NCBI RefSeq assembly: GCF_003670275.1
Contig: NZ_QXJF01000004.1
Coordinates: forward strand, 63,791 to 127,790
Source of the DNA: Helicobacter labetoulli
GTDB lineage: Bacteria > Campylobacterota > Campylobacteria > Campylobacterales > Helicobacteraceae
Direction of reading: 5' to 3'
DNA: 64,000 bases
Of this stretch, positions 38,656-48,885 are shown in pieces (position 1 is the first letter of the stretch; each line of letters begins with the position of its first letter). The notes under the pieces were generated by a model, which was not told where the DNA came from, did not search any database, and saw nothing but the letters and a program-made list of their open reading frames with translations. Both the position numbers and the translations under genes were made by a program.

Positions 38656-38957
38656 AGCCATTTACTCCTCCCGTTACTCCCCCTCCAGCATCGCCACCAA
38701 GCTCTTTATCCACATGTTTTCTAGCTTGTGGGCTTAGAGCATTGTATTGCCTACTCAAACTATTCTGCGTTGCTAATCCTTTATTATAAGCTTTGCGTGC
38801 TTTGTCCATAGCCATTCTTGCATTCATTACTTCTCTAGGACTACCGCTTAATGCAATATTATTGAATCCTCTCTCAGCTAATTCATAATTTGCCTTTAAT
38901 TGTCCTAAACCACCACTAGCATTAAATGAACCTAGTTTATCTCTATTTTTGTTTATT
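38648..38957 (-). pseudogene. C-terminal remnant of an element gene
   Basis: About 100 codons ending in TAA at 38650-38648, open on the upstream side only to a stop near 38959, with no start or ribosome site at a sensible place. The residues are Ala/Arg/Asn-rich and helical (LGQLKANYELAERGFNNIAL; MNARMAMDKARKAYNKGL) and end in a Gly-rich tail (ELGGDAGGGVTGGVNG). Gly-rich tails after a helical segment occur at the ends of large conjugation proteins such as TraG, but this is not enough for a name. The 5' part is missing from the window. Confidence 0.5.
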
Positions 38958-39325
38958 TATAAAAGAAATGGTGGAATGTAGGACTACCGCATAAACTTGG
39001 GTATTATAGCATATAAAATAGAATAAGAGAATAGCACATTTAAATTTGTTCCAAATTTGTTACCATTTATTTTTATTCCCATTTTTTTGCTGGATTTTTT
39101 ATATCACTTTGTGATGTTGGTTTTATTGTCTATGAAATTATGGAGCATATAATTAGGAGGAGATGAAAGAAAACTGGTTTTGCTGGAATCTTTTGGGCTT
39201 GAGATGGTTTCTTGTATTGCCTCTCAAATATGAGAACAAAATATACCCAAAAAAAAGATTATAGCAAAAATAGTGAATGATTTTTTAAGTAGAGTTTGCT
39301 GTCAAAGGAGAAAATATTCTCTCGC
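38958..39325. other. Non-coding gap downstream of the integrase with short repeats
   Basis: No gene is seen in these 368 bp. The stretch has a tandem AAATTTGTT (39042-39050 and 39053-39061) and the second copy of TAGGACTACCGC (38979-38990), whose first copy (38836-38847) lies inside the neighbouring remnant, 143 bp away. A weak palindrome GAGAAAATATTCTC (39308-39321) follows the integrase stop. The composition is very AT-rich. An attachment site would be expected near here because P4-type integrases sit next to attL, but no tRNA end is present. Confidence 0.4.
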
Positions 39326-40576
39326 CTACCGCTCTTTGAGCTCATCTAAGTAATCAGCCCACCATTGCAAAAGTGGTCTCATCTGCTCTACATAATCAGC
39401 TTTATGTAGATAGGCTTGTGTAACATTATTCCCTACCCTATGATCCAACACAGCCTCTTTAATCTCAAATGGCATGTTGTGCTTGTCTTGGTGCGTATCA
39501 CAAAGGCTTCTAAAAGTTCCCCTAAAAGAGTGAAGTGTTTGCTTCCTGCCTCTTTTGGCATCTGCAAACCCCATAGAACGCAAAGCTTTATTAGCACTCT
39601 CTGACACCATCGGTTTATGTATTTTATTGTGTCCGTGGAATATCCAAACACCCCAACCTGTATTTTTTTTAATTTCCTTTAGAATCTCAATAGCTTGCGT
39701 AGGTAAAGGAAGAGAAAAATCCGGGAATGATTTCTTTTTGACTTTCATCTCGCTTCTTGGAATGGTGAGTATCTTTTTCTCAAAATCAATATAACTCCAT
39801 TTAAGCGTAGCAAGGTTTTCAGCTCTTAAGGGAATAATGCTAACAAACTTTAATGCCGATCGTATAATAGGAGAATGAATATATCCATCAATAGCTCTCA
39901 AAAGCTCTCCCAGCGTTGCTTCATCTGTAATCTTCTCATAGTGATTTGTTACTTTAGGTAAAAGAAGTTGTTTTGTGTCAATTTTGAATAGGCAATTTGT
40001 TTCTATATATCCGCGACCAAGGGCGAATTGCCATATATTGATACAATGAGTAAAAAGCCTTCTAGCAAGCTCTACCCTATAGTCTTGAATCTTTGCGATA
40101 ATATGCGTAATGTCTAAATGTGCAATATCCTCAATGTGCGTGGAACTTACAATTTTTCTATCAGAATCATATTCTGAAAAATGCGGTAAAAGGTGTAGAT
40201 CCATCATTTGCCTATTTTTTTTGAGTGTGGAATAGGTAACCTGCTTTTCTTTGAATTTAAGCCATGCTTCTACCACTAGGTGAAGTTGCCCCTCTTTCAT
40301 TTTTATTTTGGCTGCTTTGTCTAGCTTTTTATTTTCTTGTGGATCGGCTTCTGCTAGAATAAGTTTTTTGTAGCCAATAACTTTCTCTCTTGCCTGCTCC
40401 AAGGAAACAGATGGATATTGCCCAATAGTAATAAGTTTTCTTTTATCCCCAAAAGAATATCGCATTTGAAATGTTTTTGAACCCGCAGGAGATACCCTTA
40501 AGCGCAATCCATCTCTATCATTTAAGAAGTAGTCTTTCTCTTTTGGTTTAGCCTTTTTAATTTCCGTTTCCGTCAT
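39326..40576 (-). CDS. int: P4-type tyrosine integrase
   Basis: Site-specific recombinase that inserts and excises the element. The 416 residues show the N-terminal arm-binding domain of the P4 family (DRDGLRLRVSPAGSKTFQMR, and GQYPSVSLEQAREK), a central core-binding region, and the catalytic domain with Arg251 (PLRAENLATLKW), His349-x-x-Arg352 (LHSFRGTFR), His379 (LDHR) and nucleophile Tyr389 (QAYL), so all key residues are present. It begins only 11 bp after the TraN-like gene with a weak AAAGGA site, so read-through from the transfer operon is likely. It is the only integrase in the window. Confidence 0.93.
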   Translation of the reverse strand: MTETEIKKAKPKEKDYFLNDRDGLRLRVSPAGSKTFQMRYSFGDKRKLITIGQYPSVSLEQAREKVIGYKKLILAEADPQENKKLDKAAKIKMKEGQLHLVVEAWLKFKEKQVTYSTLKKNRQMMDLHLLPHFSEYDSDRKIVSSTHIEDIAHLDITHIIAKIQDYRVELARRLFTHCINIWQFALGRGYIETNCLFKIDTKQLLLPKVTNHYEKITDEATLGELLRAIDGYIHSPIIRSALKFVSIIPLRAENLATLKWSYIDFEKKILTIPRSEMKVKKKSFPDFSLPLPTQAIEILKEIKKNTGWGVWIFHGHNKIHKPMVSESANKALRSMGFADAKRGRKQTLHSFRGTFRSLCDTHQDKHNMPFEIKEAVLDHRVGNNVTQAYLHKADYVEQMRPLLQWWADYLDELKER

Positions 40577-40587
40577 AAAAATCCTTT

Positions 40588-43500
40588 CTATTGCGATTCA
40601 TCAAGCTGGAATACGCTATTAACAATACCGCTTACAGCCTCATCTATACCTATGTGAGCTCCAGACATATAGGCGTTAGTGAGTTCTTGGAACTTGTCAG
40701 CTGGGAAGCAGTTATCCTTCTCCGGTTTTTGTCCTGCCTTGCAAGATTTGAACGAAACCTTGTTAAGGTCTTCAATACCTAGTGGGGCACAATTATCCTT
40801 TATGGCTCTTTTGCCAAGTTGAGCCATCATACCTTCAGCAAAAATACGAGTTGTTATTTGATCGTAGCAACAATGGTGTTTGCGCTTTCTCAAAACTATC
40901 TTGCCCACCTTTTCCATATCTTCACTAGAAACATGTGTGCAAAGTCCAAGCGAAATTCGTTTGTTTGTCCTGATATATTCTTGCCCTTCTGTAGGTGTTT
41001 TTTGCGCCCTTCTCTCTGCAAATTTCATATCGGTGCAAGTATCCCCATTTTCTTGCACTTGCTTAAAAAGATCAATGAGTAGGTTTGCAGCAAAATTCCA
41101 TGGTGGCGGAAGTGCTCCAGCTATCATTTCAGCAGCCTGAACAGCAACATCTACAGGATCAGTCTTTTTAGATGGGTCATTGCTATCTTCAGTCAAACCG
41201 GGCAATTCTTCTTTAAGCTCTTCTTCTTTTGGGGATTCGTTCTCTATTGTTGGGTTTGCAAGCTTTGGGTCTAAGAACCTTTTGCCATATTTATCCCTAA
41301 TAATATTAACTGTCTCTGGACCACCACAAATTGTTTCTGCAGCTATCAGCGCATCCTCGCCTTTTAGAGCGTATAGAGCATAAGTTGTTTTTTGATTTGC
41401 GTTGCCATATTCCTCAACATTATATCTTGCATAAAAATACTTGTCTATATCAGAAGCAGCCCCATCTTTGTTTTCCATAACTACCCTTAATATGCCTAGC
41501 TCATTGCCATCAACTATCATAGGCACTTTAAATGAGTAGTGAAGCTCATTTACTTCTCTTGTTCCCATTTGCCAAGCTAAAACAGCCTCATAGGTTAATC
41601 CAAAACGACCACTCATACAATTTGCATAATCCATAGCAACTTTGTCTTCCTCATCTGTTGCGCCATCAAGCTGTTCATTGGTCAAGATTCCATCAGTAGT
41701 TCCTGTTGTCCAAGCTGATTGTCTTTGTTTTTCTTTTTTATCACACAATCCCTTTATCCCCTCGGCATCACAATATTCTTGCAATGCTTTTGCTGCAATC
41801 TTTACAGCCGCTTGGAAAGCAATTTCTTTGGCAGCATGTTTAAGCGCCTCTTCGGTAGTTTTTTTTGCAAAATTACTAACAAACTTGTTAAAACCAGCCT
41901 TGAAGGCAGATGCAGCCGCCTGTGCAGACTTTGAAACAACATTTCCAGTTCCATTTGCAAAAGCCTTCCCTCCAGCACTTGTAGCATCATCCAATACTCC
42001 ACCACTTCCTGCTGCTAACCCCATAGCAGCATATTTTAGAGCCATAGATAACATTTCCATTCCAGTTGGCAAAAATTGTCCAACATCGCAATAGCTAGCT
42101 TCTGCTCCAAAGATATGTGTTGATGCCTCCATAAGTCCCATTTGCCCCAAAGCTTCTGTAGCCTTTGAGAAGTCGTGGTTTTGCTTATTTGTTTGGACTT
42201 TTGGGATTCCACCTAAAAGCTTTTCTAAATCTGGTGTCTCTGAAGTTTGCGTTGAATATTGTCGGCAACCTATTTGCTTATCAACAATAAGGGTGCATTT
42301 CTCAGTTACTTTTTTGCTTAAATAAATGGTCTTGCCATTTACATCCGTAATAGGATTAAGTAACTGAGAACTTAGCACTTGACATCCATTGTTGCTACTT
42401 CCACCTTGATTTATAGTAACACAAGCATTTGTAAGTTTGCATTGAGTAGAGCAAGCCTTTTCATCACTGAAGGCATTTTTGCCAAGATCTCCCGTAATTT
42501 TATCATTGCCTTGGCACATATATCTGTTACCTGTGGATTCGCTCATTATCTCAACTTCAAACTCTCCACTTACCCTATTGCCACTTATGTTACCTGCAAT
42601 TTTTTCAACGCTATATGTGACATTGTTTAAATCTTTAGGATCTTTAACGCTACTATTAAAAACAAGAGAATCTTGTCCTACCTGAATAGTATTTTTTGTT
42701 GTTCCTTCCACGGTGAATAAATGCTCACCCTGTCCGCTTCCATTAAGTGGGATAGTGATACTCTCTTTTTTGGTTGTTCCATCAACATTCATTACCTCTG
42801 TCTCTAAGCTTACTTGAGAAGCATTGTAATTTATATTTGCAAGTGGTGCTAATGGAATCCAACCTGCTTGTTCGCTTAGTTTTCCATTCTCTGCGGTAAT
42901 AAGCGTATATTGCTCATCTCCATCATCTTTTACAAATGCGCCTATTGGTTTATATGTGCTTTGTCCAGAATTGTAAGCCTCTAGAGCTTTTTGATAAGAT
43001 TCTTCATATTGAGCTATTTGTTTTGGTGTAAGCTTTTTAATTTCATCTTGTGTCATAGGCACTTTTTTCTTGCGAGTAAGATGTTCTGCTGTATATGTGC
43101 CATTTTCAGTGTTTTTGGTAAGCTTTGAGCTTGTTATCTCAATCAACTTGCTACCATCTCCAAGATCGGTAAGGGTTAGATTATTACCTGATACATTAGC
43201 CTTGATACCCTCTTTTTTAATATCACTTTGTCTTACAGGCACAAATAACTCTTTTACGCTTATACCATTCAAGTCACTTACTGACAGGGCTTCTACATTA
43301 GAGACAATAATTTTAATGCCTGTTACCTTCTTGATACCAGCTAGATCTTTATTTATTTTTGCTAAATCAAGCTTTTTCCCATCTGCAACTTTGGCAATAA
43401 CAATGCCATTGCTTTGAGCCCCAACAAACATACATTGCCCCTGCGAAAGGCATTGAGATTCACAAGTTTTTTCGTTTGTGAATGAAGGAATGGCTTCTAA

Positions 43501-43695
43501 TTTGCCATTTCCATTTTTATACTCCTTATATTCCTTGCTTACAGGGCAATAATATTTTGTTGGCTGTTGTTGCTGTCCTTGCCCTTGCCCCTGTTGATTT
43601 TGATTTGTATTTTGTGGGGACGAGTTGGTGTTTGCAGCAATAAGCCAAATAGGCAATAAGACTGATGTAATGATTAGTTGAAGTCTTGACAACAT
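40588..43695 (-). CDS. traN: TraN-like mating-pair stabilisation protein
   Basis: TraN is a Cys-rich outer-membrane protein that holds donor and recipient together. This 1035-residue form has a signal peptide (about 1-21), a Gln/Asn-rich linker, and two small Cys modules C-x3-C-x5-C (FTNEKTCESQCLSQGQC, Cys78/82/88; and FSDEKACSTQCKLTNAC near residue 415). The last 120 residues carry the TraN ending: HHCCYDQITTRIFAEGMMAQ, then DNCAPLGIEDLNKVSF. In F the family is about 600 residues, so this is large. An Ala-rich helical region (about 560-650) lies between. It overlaps the giant gene upstream by 22 bp. Confidence 0.75.
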   Translation of the reverse strand: MLSRLQLIITSVLLPIWLIAANTNSSPQNTNQNQQGQGQGQQQQPTKYYCPVSKEYKEYKNGNGKLEAIPSFTNEKTCESQCLSQGQCMFVGAQSNGIVIAKVADGKKLDLAKINKDLAGIKKVTGIKIIVSNVEALSVSDLNGISVKELFVPVRQSDIKKEGIKANVSGNNLTLTDLGDGSKLIEITSSKLTKNTENGTYTAEHLTRKKKVPMTQDEIKKLTPKQIAQYEESYQKALEAYNSGQSTYKPIGAFVKDDGDEQYTLITAENGKLSEQAGWIPLAPLANINYNASQVSLETEVMNVDGTTKKESITIPLNGSGQGEHLFTVEGTTKNTIQVGQDSLVFNSSVKDPKDLNNVTYSVEKIAGNISGNRVSGEFEVEIMSESTGNRYMCQGNDKITGDLGKNAFSDEKACSTQCKLTNACVTINQGGSSNNGCQVLSSQLLNPITDVNGKTIYLSKKVTEKCTLIVDKQIGCRQYSTQTSETPDLEKLLGGIPKVQTNKQNHDFSKATEALGQMGLMEASTHIFGAEASYCDVGQFLPTGMEMLSMALKYAAMGLAAGSGGVLDDATSAGGKAFANGTGNVVSKSAQAAASAFKAGFNKFVSNFAKKTTEEALKHAAKEIAFQAAVKIAAKALQEYCDAEGIKGLCDKKEKQRQSAWTTGTTDGILTNEQLDGATDEEDKVAMDYANCMSGRFGLTYEAVLAWQMGTREVNELHYSFKVPMIVDGNELGILRVVMENKDGAASDIDKYFYARYNVEEYGNANQKTTYALYALKGEDALIAAETICGGPETVNIIRDKYGKRFLDPKLANPTIENESPKEEELKEELPGLTEDSNDPSKKTDPVDVAVQAAEMIAGALPPPWNFAANLLIDLFKQVQENGDTCTDMKFAERRAQKTPTEGQEYIRTNKRISLGLCTHVSSEDMEKVGKIVLRKRKHHCCYDQITTRIFAEGMMAQLGKRAIKDNCAPLGIEDLNKVSFKSCKAGQKPEKDNCFPADKFQELTNAYMSGAHIGIDEAVSGIVNSVFQLDESQ

Positions 43696-46600
43696 GAGTA
43701 TCTCCTTGATTCTACTGATTGCGCATATCCATAGTAAATTCTATTTATGTATGGAAGCGGATATGTTAATTTTTTAGTTGTTGTGATTTTGGTGTCCAAA
43801 TCAATAATAGTTACGCTACCTATTGAATTTTTCAAGATAAAGTCTCTGTCTCTTGCAACAGGACAAACTGCCCCTGTTGTTGAATGAATACCATACATTG
43901 TGCCTCCACCAGCAGGTGAGAGATCATCTTCTGAACAACTTAACCTTTGATTTGTTTCTTGCCCATTTTCATAAAGCTTTGCCTTATCTCCAAGTCTAAT
44001 GGGTGTCATTTGCCCGGGAAGATTTGTTGTCATTTTAGCAGCAGCAATAACTTCCTTGTGCATTAATCCGCCCTCCGTATTAAAGAAATACACCTCATAG
44101 TTTGAAGGTGTGGGGAATAAAATAGAAAGTCCTGCTCCAGAGTTAAGGAATAGATTTACCTTGCTTATATTATGATGGCTCCAGTGAGAATTGAAAACTG
44201 ATTTGTGTCCGTCACAGTCATAGTAACCATACACTCCCCACCTATATGAATGAAGGTGCAATGTCCACCAGCCAGTATCCCAATACCCCTTAGTTGGGAA
44301 GTATCCTTGGGATAAAACATCATTAAAACTAGGCTCATCAATATTTGGAGCTCCACAAGATCTCCATCTAAGCTGGAAGTTTGGTGTTCTTAAGTCTGGT
44401 AACATCTCTATTCTGTTACTTCCAACACTCGCAGATACAGCTGTGGAGCTATACTCATTTGATGAGCCTAGAAGTTTGCCCGGCACTATGTCTCCAACAG
44501 CATTCCAAGTGGCGTTTGGATTGTCCTTTTGTGCCTTGTCAAAATCAGCCGTTCCTTTTTGGTATATGCCCTGTATAGTGAAACAATTATTTCCTCCAGT
44601 GGCTCCGACACCATTGCATATCTGCCCCTGCATTGCATCATTCTTTCCACCTGTTCCATACTCATAAGTCGCATCAATCCCTAGATTTTTGCTCCAGCCT
44701 CCTAAATCTTCTCCGCCATCTGTTCTTGTAATTTGCTCCGCGAATAAAATCTCTTGCGAATCTTTAAGCGTAGAGATGAAGTTCAATGTCTTCTGCCCTG
44801 AGTTGCTCGTGCAGTTTCCTTGCATCTTGCCTTGAGTCCCGTTATAAGTGCAGAACTCTACACTCTGTTGGCTTTCTTTGTTTTTGCTGATAAGTAAGCC
44901 TGTAACATTTACATCCTGTCTAAAATTAACGCTAATTGTGCCTTTTTTAGAATCTGCAGCTGTATTTGAGCGATAGCAAGAAGGATCATCTTTGTAAATA
45001 TCAGTCTCACCCTTTGCCACATTAACAAATACATCCTTACACACTCTTTCTTGCTCTATATTGTTAATTTTTTCTTCCTTTACTTTTTGGATAATGGGAT
45101 CGGTGCAAGTCTTAGTTGTAGTTTGCAATGAATCAAACTTACAAGTCACTTCTTGTCTTGTTCCCGGACAAGTTCCTCTAAATCCTTTTAGGGCTCCGCT
45201 TGCATCAATAACAGGATTGCCTGTATTGCAATACACAACATTGCTTTTTCCAGAAAGAATTTCATCCATTGTGGCGTGTTCTGTTGGGGCATCGCCTACA
45301 TCAAGTCCGGGCAAAGAAGGTTTTTGTCCGCTTCCGCTATTTCCACCTGCGTTATTGTTGCCTCCGCCTGTATTGCCATTGCTACCAGTGCCACCGCTTC
45401 CTCCGCCTGTTCCTCCTGTATTTCCTGCACTTTGACATACAGCAGGTTGCATCATCACGGTTTCCTCTTTAAGACATACTTGATTTAAGTCTATATTCAT
45501 TGTCTTAGGGCATTTATAGCCATAGGTTTTGACTTCAAGCTTGGTTTCTTTAAGCTGATTAATATCGCCCCCAGCTGCAGTTACATCATCAACTTGGACT
45601 TTTGTTTTTAAATCCCCAAACCCTATAGTATTTGTTAGGGTGCAGTTTTCTTTGACTTTTACAGGGCAGTTATCATAAAAACACTTCTTTTGGAATGGGT
45701 TTTGGAAGCAATCTTCGCCTGCGAGCATGTTATAGTAGCTAGTGCAAGTAATAGTCTGCCTTTCTTTATTGTAGATAGCATTTGCCATAGGATCTACTTT
45801 AGTGCAAACACTCACGACTTTTCCTTGCATTGGAAGCTTCATTTTACCCATTAACGCTCTAAAATCTGCGTTTGCAATGCTTTTATCTTTTTTCTCATCA
45901 TATTCACGCTCAATTCTCCACCAAGGCAAACAAATACGCTCTGACTTCCCACTTGTGGTGTTCATTACTTTACAATCTGCTTTTGCATCGTAATCCCCAG
46001 CCCCATAACCAAACTTGAGCGATTGAGTTTTGTTTTTACTGAAATCTTTGTCTGCAAAAATTTCATAATCTGTCAGCGTAGCAGGCATAAATTGCTTAAA
46101 TTCTCTTATTTCTTGAGAATCAGGCTTAAGGTTGGTGATTGAGCCTTTTGCTGGATCTGCTTTTGCATCGTGCCACCAATAAAAGAGATAGCCATTTTCC
46201 CCTACATCAGGTTCTCTTGAAGATACATTTGCATAGGCAGAAAGCTGTTTTGAATTACCCACAAGATAGACTTTAACTATTTCCTCACCCATTGTGCCAT
46301 CACTTTTTAAGTCAATAAGGAGATTCTTGTTGTCAATCTCTAAAAGGTTATAAATAGCGTGAGTTGGAGCAGTTGTCTTTTCTTTTACAATAAGCTCTTC
46401 TGCAATTTCTCTATGAGTAAGCTCTTTGTCGCTTAAAAGGGCGTAGATAACATAGTTATTTGGTGTTTCATAGCCTTTGAGTTTTGGCTCCTTTCCATTG
46501 TTTTGAGCAATAATTTCAGCAGGAATATCCGCTTTTGTTTTTACTTGGACATATATCTCTCCAAGCATCGCCCTAAATGGATCTCTCAAAATAGGCTTAC

Positions 46601-48875
46601 CAGTATTAGGATCTATAATAAACTCACCGCTACCAGCAGCATTCCAATATGCTCTTACTTTTGGCAAACCTTTGATTTGCTCTAAAAGGGCATAGCTGTT
46701 GTTTGTGATTTCTTCTTCTAGGAAGTATTTATTTTTCTTTACAGAACCAAGCAAATCATTGTATCGCTTAAACACTGGAGCACTATTGCCTTCTCCGCCT
46801 TCAACCCATTTCTTACCATTGAATACTTGGTATCTATTTCCATTATTTATATATTCCGCAAGATTGAAACCTTGGTGTCTATAAAAACCTTTTGCTTGCT
46901 TATTTTCATCAAGCAAGAAGTAGTGGTAGCTTCTAAAAGCGTTATCTCTTTTTTTACACTCTTCGGTTCTTTTATCATACTCAGGTGTATTTGGGACAAG
47001 ATTGTCATAATTACAAGGTGGAAGCGTAATTAAATCCTTTGAAACGCTCTCAACCCTTACCATTACATACAAGTATGCGGGTTTATCATAGAGTGTATCA
47101 CTTGGTTTTACCCTTACAAAGAGTTTTTTATCTATCGCTGGTTTGCCATCAGCCGTTTTATTTGCCTCCGTTCTTATTGCATAAGAAGTTTCTCTTTTTT
47201 GATTGAGCGGTAAAGAGGCGTTATAGCTTTGGTTTTTAATCATATTGGCAAAGGCTAAAGATTTAGTTTCTTGTTGAATTTTGTTGTTGTAATCTCCACT
47301 TGCATCCGCCATAACTCTTGGGCGAACCGTTCCGGGAACAGCAATACCATTTTTAATGGTTTCTGTAACATTCCCTTCGCCATCATAAACCTTTTCGTTT
47401 AAAATGGGGGCATCTTGCTCTCTTGAAGTTCTGCAGCCTGTATTCGTGCAGCTCTTAGAATCTGTAAGACAGCCTTCTTGGAATCCAAAGAATTGAGCCG
47501 CATCAATGCTTGGATTTTTAAAGAGGCATTCCCCATTTGTTCTACAAGTTGCTCTACAGCCTTCTTCTGTGGAGAATGTGCCATCATCATTATCTCCAGA
47601 GCCAAATGCCTTACAAATCTCTATTGGACCTTCTGGGCTTTGGAGTAATACTCTATCAGATTTAGCACAATTCTTTCTCTTTTCATCTTTGAAGTAGAGA
47701 TTTTGTGAGCTACATGCAAATCGTTTAGTTTGAGGAATGACAAGCTCTATATCTTGGATTTCTATGAGCAAGTCTTCTTGTTTTTTATATTTTTCCTCAA
47801 CTTGGAAGCCTAGTTTTAAATCTTTTACCTTTTGAGTGAGAGTATAGCTTTTAGTTATTTGCTGGAGTGGCTTTTTATTGTTTTGGTTAGGCTTGCCATT
47901 TGTATTGCCTCCACTATTGCTGCCGGTGTTAGGTTTTTGGTTATTTTGATTAGGTTTGCCTGTATTGCCATTGTTGCTGTTGCCATTTTGATTTTTGTCT
48001 TCTTCCTCTCCAGTGGCTGTAATTTGTGTGCCATTTGCCATAACTCTTTTGTATCCGCTTTCATCAGTATATTCAAAGAAAAACAAAACAGGAGCATTGC
48101 TTTTTATCTTAAATGTAATGCCTTTTGCCTTTCTCAAGTCTGTAATGGTGCGTGTTACCTCAAAAGGCTTAGTATTGTCTTTGTTGAATGTTACCTTGCC
48201 AAGCTTTTCTATAGTGTCTTTTGAGTTAGTATCTTTAGCACTTTTTACCTCATAACATCTTCCAGCTGTATAACAATTTTTCTCACAAGCTTGCTTTGCT
48301 TTTGTTGGAGAATTGCCATTATCTGGGCTCCCATAGCTTACGCCATTAAGACTGCATTGATAGTTATAAAAAGATTGCCCTCTTGCAATATAGCAGTAAG
48401 CTCTACCTGTTGTAACAGCGGTGTTTCCTATGGATTGTGTTGCTGCCTTTACAGCCTTGTCTATTACGCCACTTCTTTTGACATCTACAAATGATTGAAT
48501 GCCCGGGTGTTTAATATTAGTGATTTTACCATCAACCATATTGCTAATATCCCCGGAGTTTGCTCTATCAGCGGCTTGTCCGCCAAACATATTTTGCATA
48601 ATCTCTTGCGTTTGAAATTCTCCGGGATTTTTTTGTTGCCCATAGATTTTAGATAAATCTTTTCCTGTTGAAATATTGCTTTGTGAGGAATTATTGCTGT
48701 TGTTGTTTCCACTGCTTCCATTATTACCTGTGTTTGGTTTTCCATTATTGTTTCCACTAGGCTTATTTGTGTTTTGTTGTTGATTTTGATTTTGTTGTTG
48801 TGCATTATTGTTTGCATTAGAGCTTGAGAACACCAAAGCTATAATACAAAGACTTGCATATAGAATCTTTTTCAC
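43674..48875 (-). CDS. Giant Cys-rich surface protein of the transfer operon (TraN-related)
   Basis: A 1733-residue exported protein (signal peptide, about residues 1-21) located between TrbC and the TraN-like gene, where F encodes TraN alone. It holds three low-complexity spacers of Asn/Gly/Gln (about residues 22-66, 290-340 and 1150-1195) and many cysteines, among them two C-x3-C-x5-C modules (CEKNCYTAGRC near 195; CRATCRTNGEC near 441) shared with the downstream protein. A central Cys cluster (about 1020-1130: AGEDCFQNPFQKKCFYDNCP) resembles TraN. The C-terminal 250 residues are aromatic-rich (TKGYWDTGWWTLHLHSYRWG), like a carbohydrate- or surface-binding region. Likely a donor surface adhesin. 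Confidence 0.6.
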   Translation of the reverse strand: MKKILYASLCIIALVFSSSNANNNAQQQNQNQQQNTNKPSGNNNGKPNTGNNGSSGNNNSNNSSQSNISTGKDLSKIYGQQKNPGEFQTQEIMQNMFGGQAADRANSGDISNMVDGKITNIKHPGIQSFVDVKRSGVIDKAVKAATQSIGNTAVTTGRAYCYIARGQSFYNYQCSLNGVSYGSPDNGNSPTKAKQACEKNCYTAGRCYEVKSAKDTNSKDTIEKLGKVTFNKDNTKPFEVTRTITDLRKAKGITFKIKSNAPVLFFFEYTDESGYKRVMANGTQITATGEEEDKNQNGNSNNGNTGKPNQNNQKPNTGSNSGGNTNGKPNQNNKKPLQQITKSYTLTQKVKDLKLGFQVEEKYKKQEDLLIEIQDIELVIPQTKRFACSSQNLYFKDEKRKNCAKSDRVLLQSPEGPIEICKAFGSGDNDDGTFSTEEGCRATCRTNGECLFKNPSIDAAQFFGFQEGCLTDSKSCTNTGCRTSREQDAPILNEKVYDGEGNVTETIKNGIAVPGTVRPRVMADASGDYNNKIQQETKSLAFANMIKNQSYNASLPLNQKRETSYAIRTEANKTADGKPAIDKKLFVRVKPSDTLYDKPAYLYVMVRVESVSKDLITLPPCNYDNLVPNTPEYDKRTEECKKRDNAFRSYHYFLLDENKQAKGFYRHQGFNLAEYINNGNRYQVFNGKKWVEGGEGNSAPVFKRYNDLLGSVKKNKYFLEEEITNNSYALLEQIKGLPKVRAYWNAAGSGEFIIDPNTGKPILRDPFRAMLGEIYVQVKTKADIPAEIIAQNNGKEPKLKGYETPNNYVIYALLSDKELTHREIAEELIVKEKTTAPTHAIYNLLEIDNKNLLIDLKSDGTMGEEIVKVYLVGNSKQLSAYANVSSREPDVGENGYLFYWWHDAKADPAKGSITNLKPDSQEIREFKQFMPATLTDYEIFADKDFSKNKTQSLKFGYGAGDYDAKADCKVMNTTSGKSERICLPWWRIEREYDEKKDKSIANADFRALMGKMKLPMQGKVVSVCTKVDPMANAIYNKERQTITCTSYYNMLAGEDCFQNPFQKKCFYDNCPVKVKENCTLTNTIGFGDLKTKVQVDDVTAAGGDINQLKETKLEVKTYGYKCPKTMNIDLNQVCLKEETVMMQPAVCQSAGNTGGTGGGSGGTGSNGNTGGGNNNAGGNSGSGQKPSLPGLDVGDAPTEHATMDEILSGKSNVVYCNTGNPVIDASGALKGFRGTCPGTRQEVTCKFDSLQTTTKTCTDPIIQKVKEEKINNIEQERVCKDVFVNVAKGETDIYKDDPSCYRSNTAADSKKGTISVNFRQDVNVTGLLISKNKESQQSVEFCTYNGTQGKMQGNCTSNSGQKTLNFISTLKDSQEILFAEQITRTDGGEDLGGWSKNLGIDATYEYGTGGKNDAMQGQICNGVGATGGNNCFTIQGIYQKGTADFDKAQKDNPNATWNAVGDIVPGKLLGSSNEYSSTAVSASVGSNRIEMLPDLRTPNFQLRWRSCGAPNIDEPSFNDVLSQGYFPTKGYWDTGWWTLHLHSYRWGVYGYYDCDGHKSVFNSHWSHHNISKVNLFLNSGAGLSILFPTPSNYEVYFFNTEGGLMHKEVIAAAKMTTNLPGQMTPIRLGDKAKLYENGQETNQRLSCSEDDLSPAGGGTMYGIHSTTGAVCPVARDRDFILKNSIGSVTIIDLDTKITTTKKLTYPLPYINRIYYGYAQSVESRRYSCCQDFN

Positions 48876-48885
48876 ATTCCCCTCC

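Noticed and set aside
37198-39325. tRNA gene as the integration target of the P4-type integrase
   Set aside because: Neither strand shows a tRNA 3' end or a T-loop-like sequence in this stretch.
47832-48224. Plus-strand open frame of 130 codons and similar frames in 41.6-45.5 kb
   Set aside because: They are antisense to the giant Cys-rich gene and the TraN-like gene; the low-complexity Asn/Gly coding DNA produces long open frames on the other strand.
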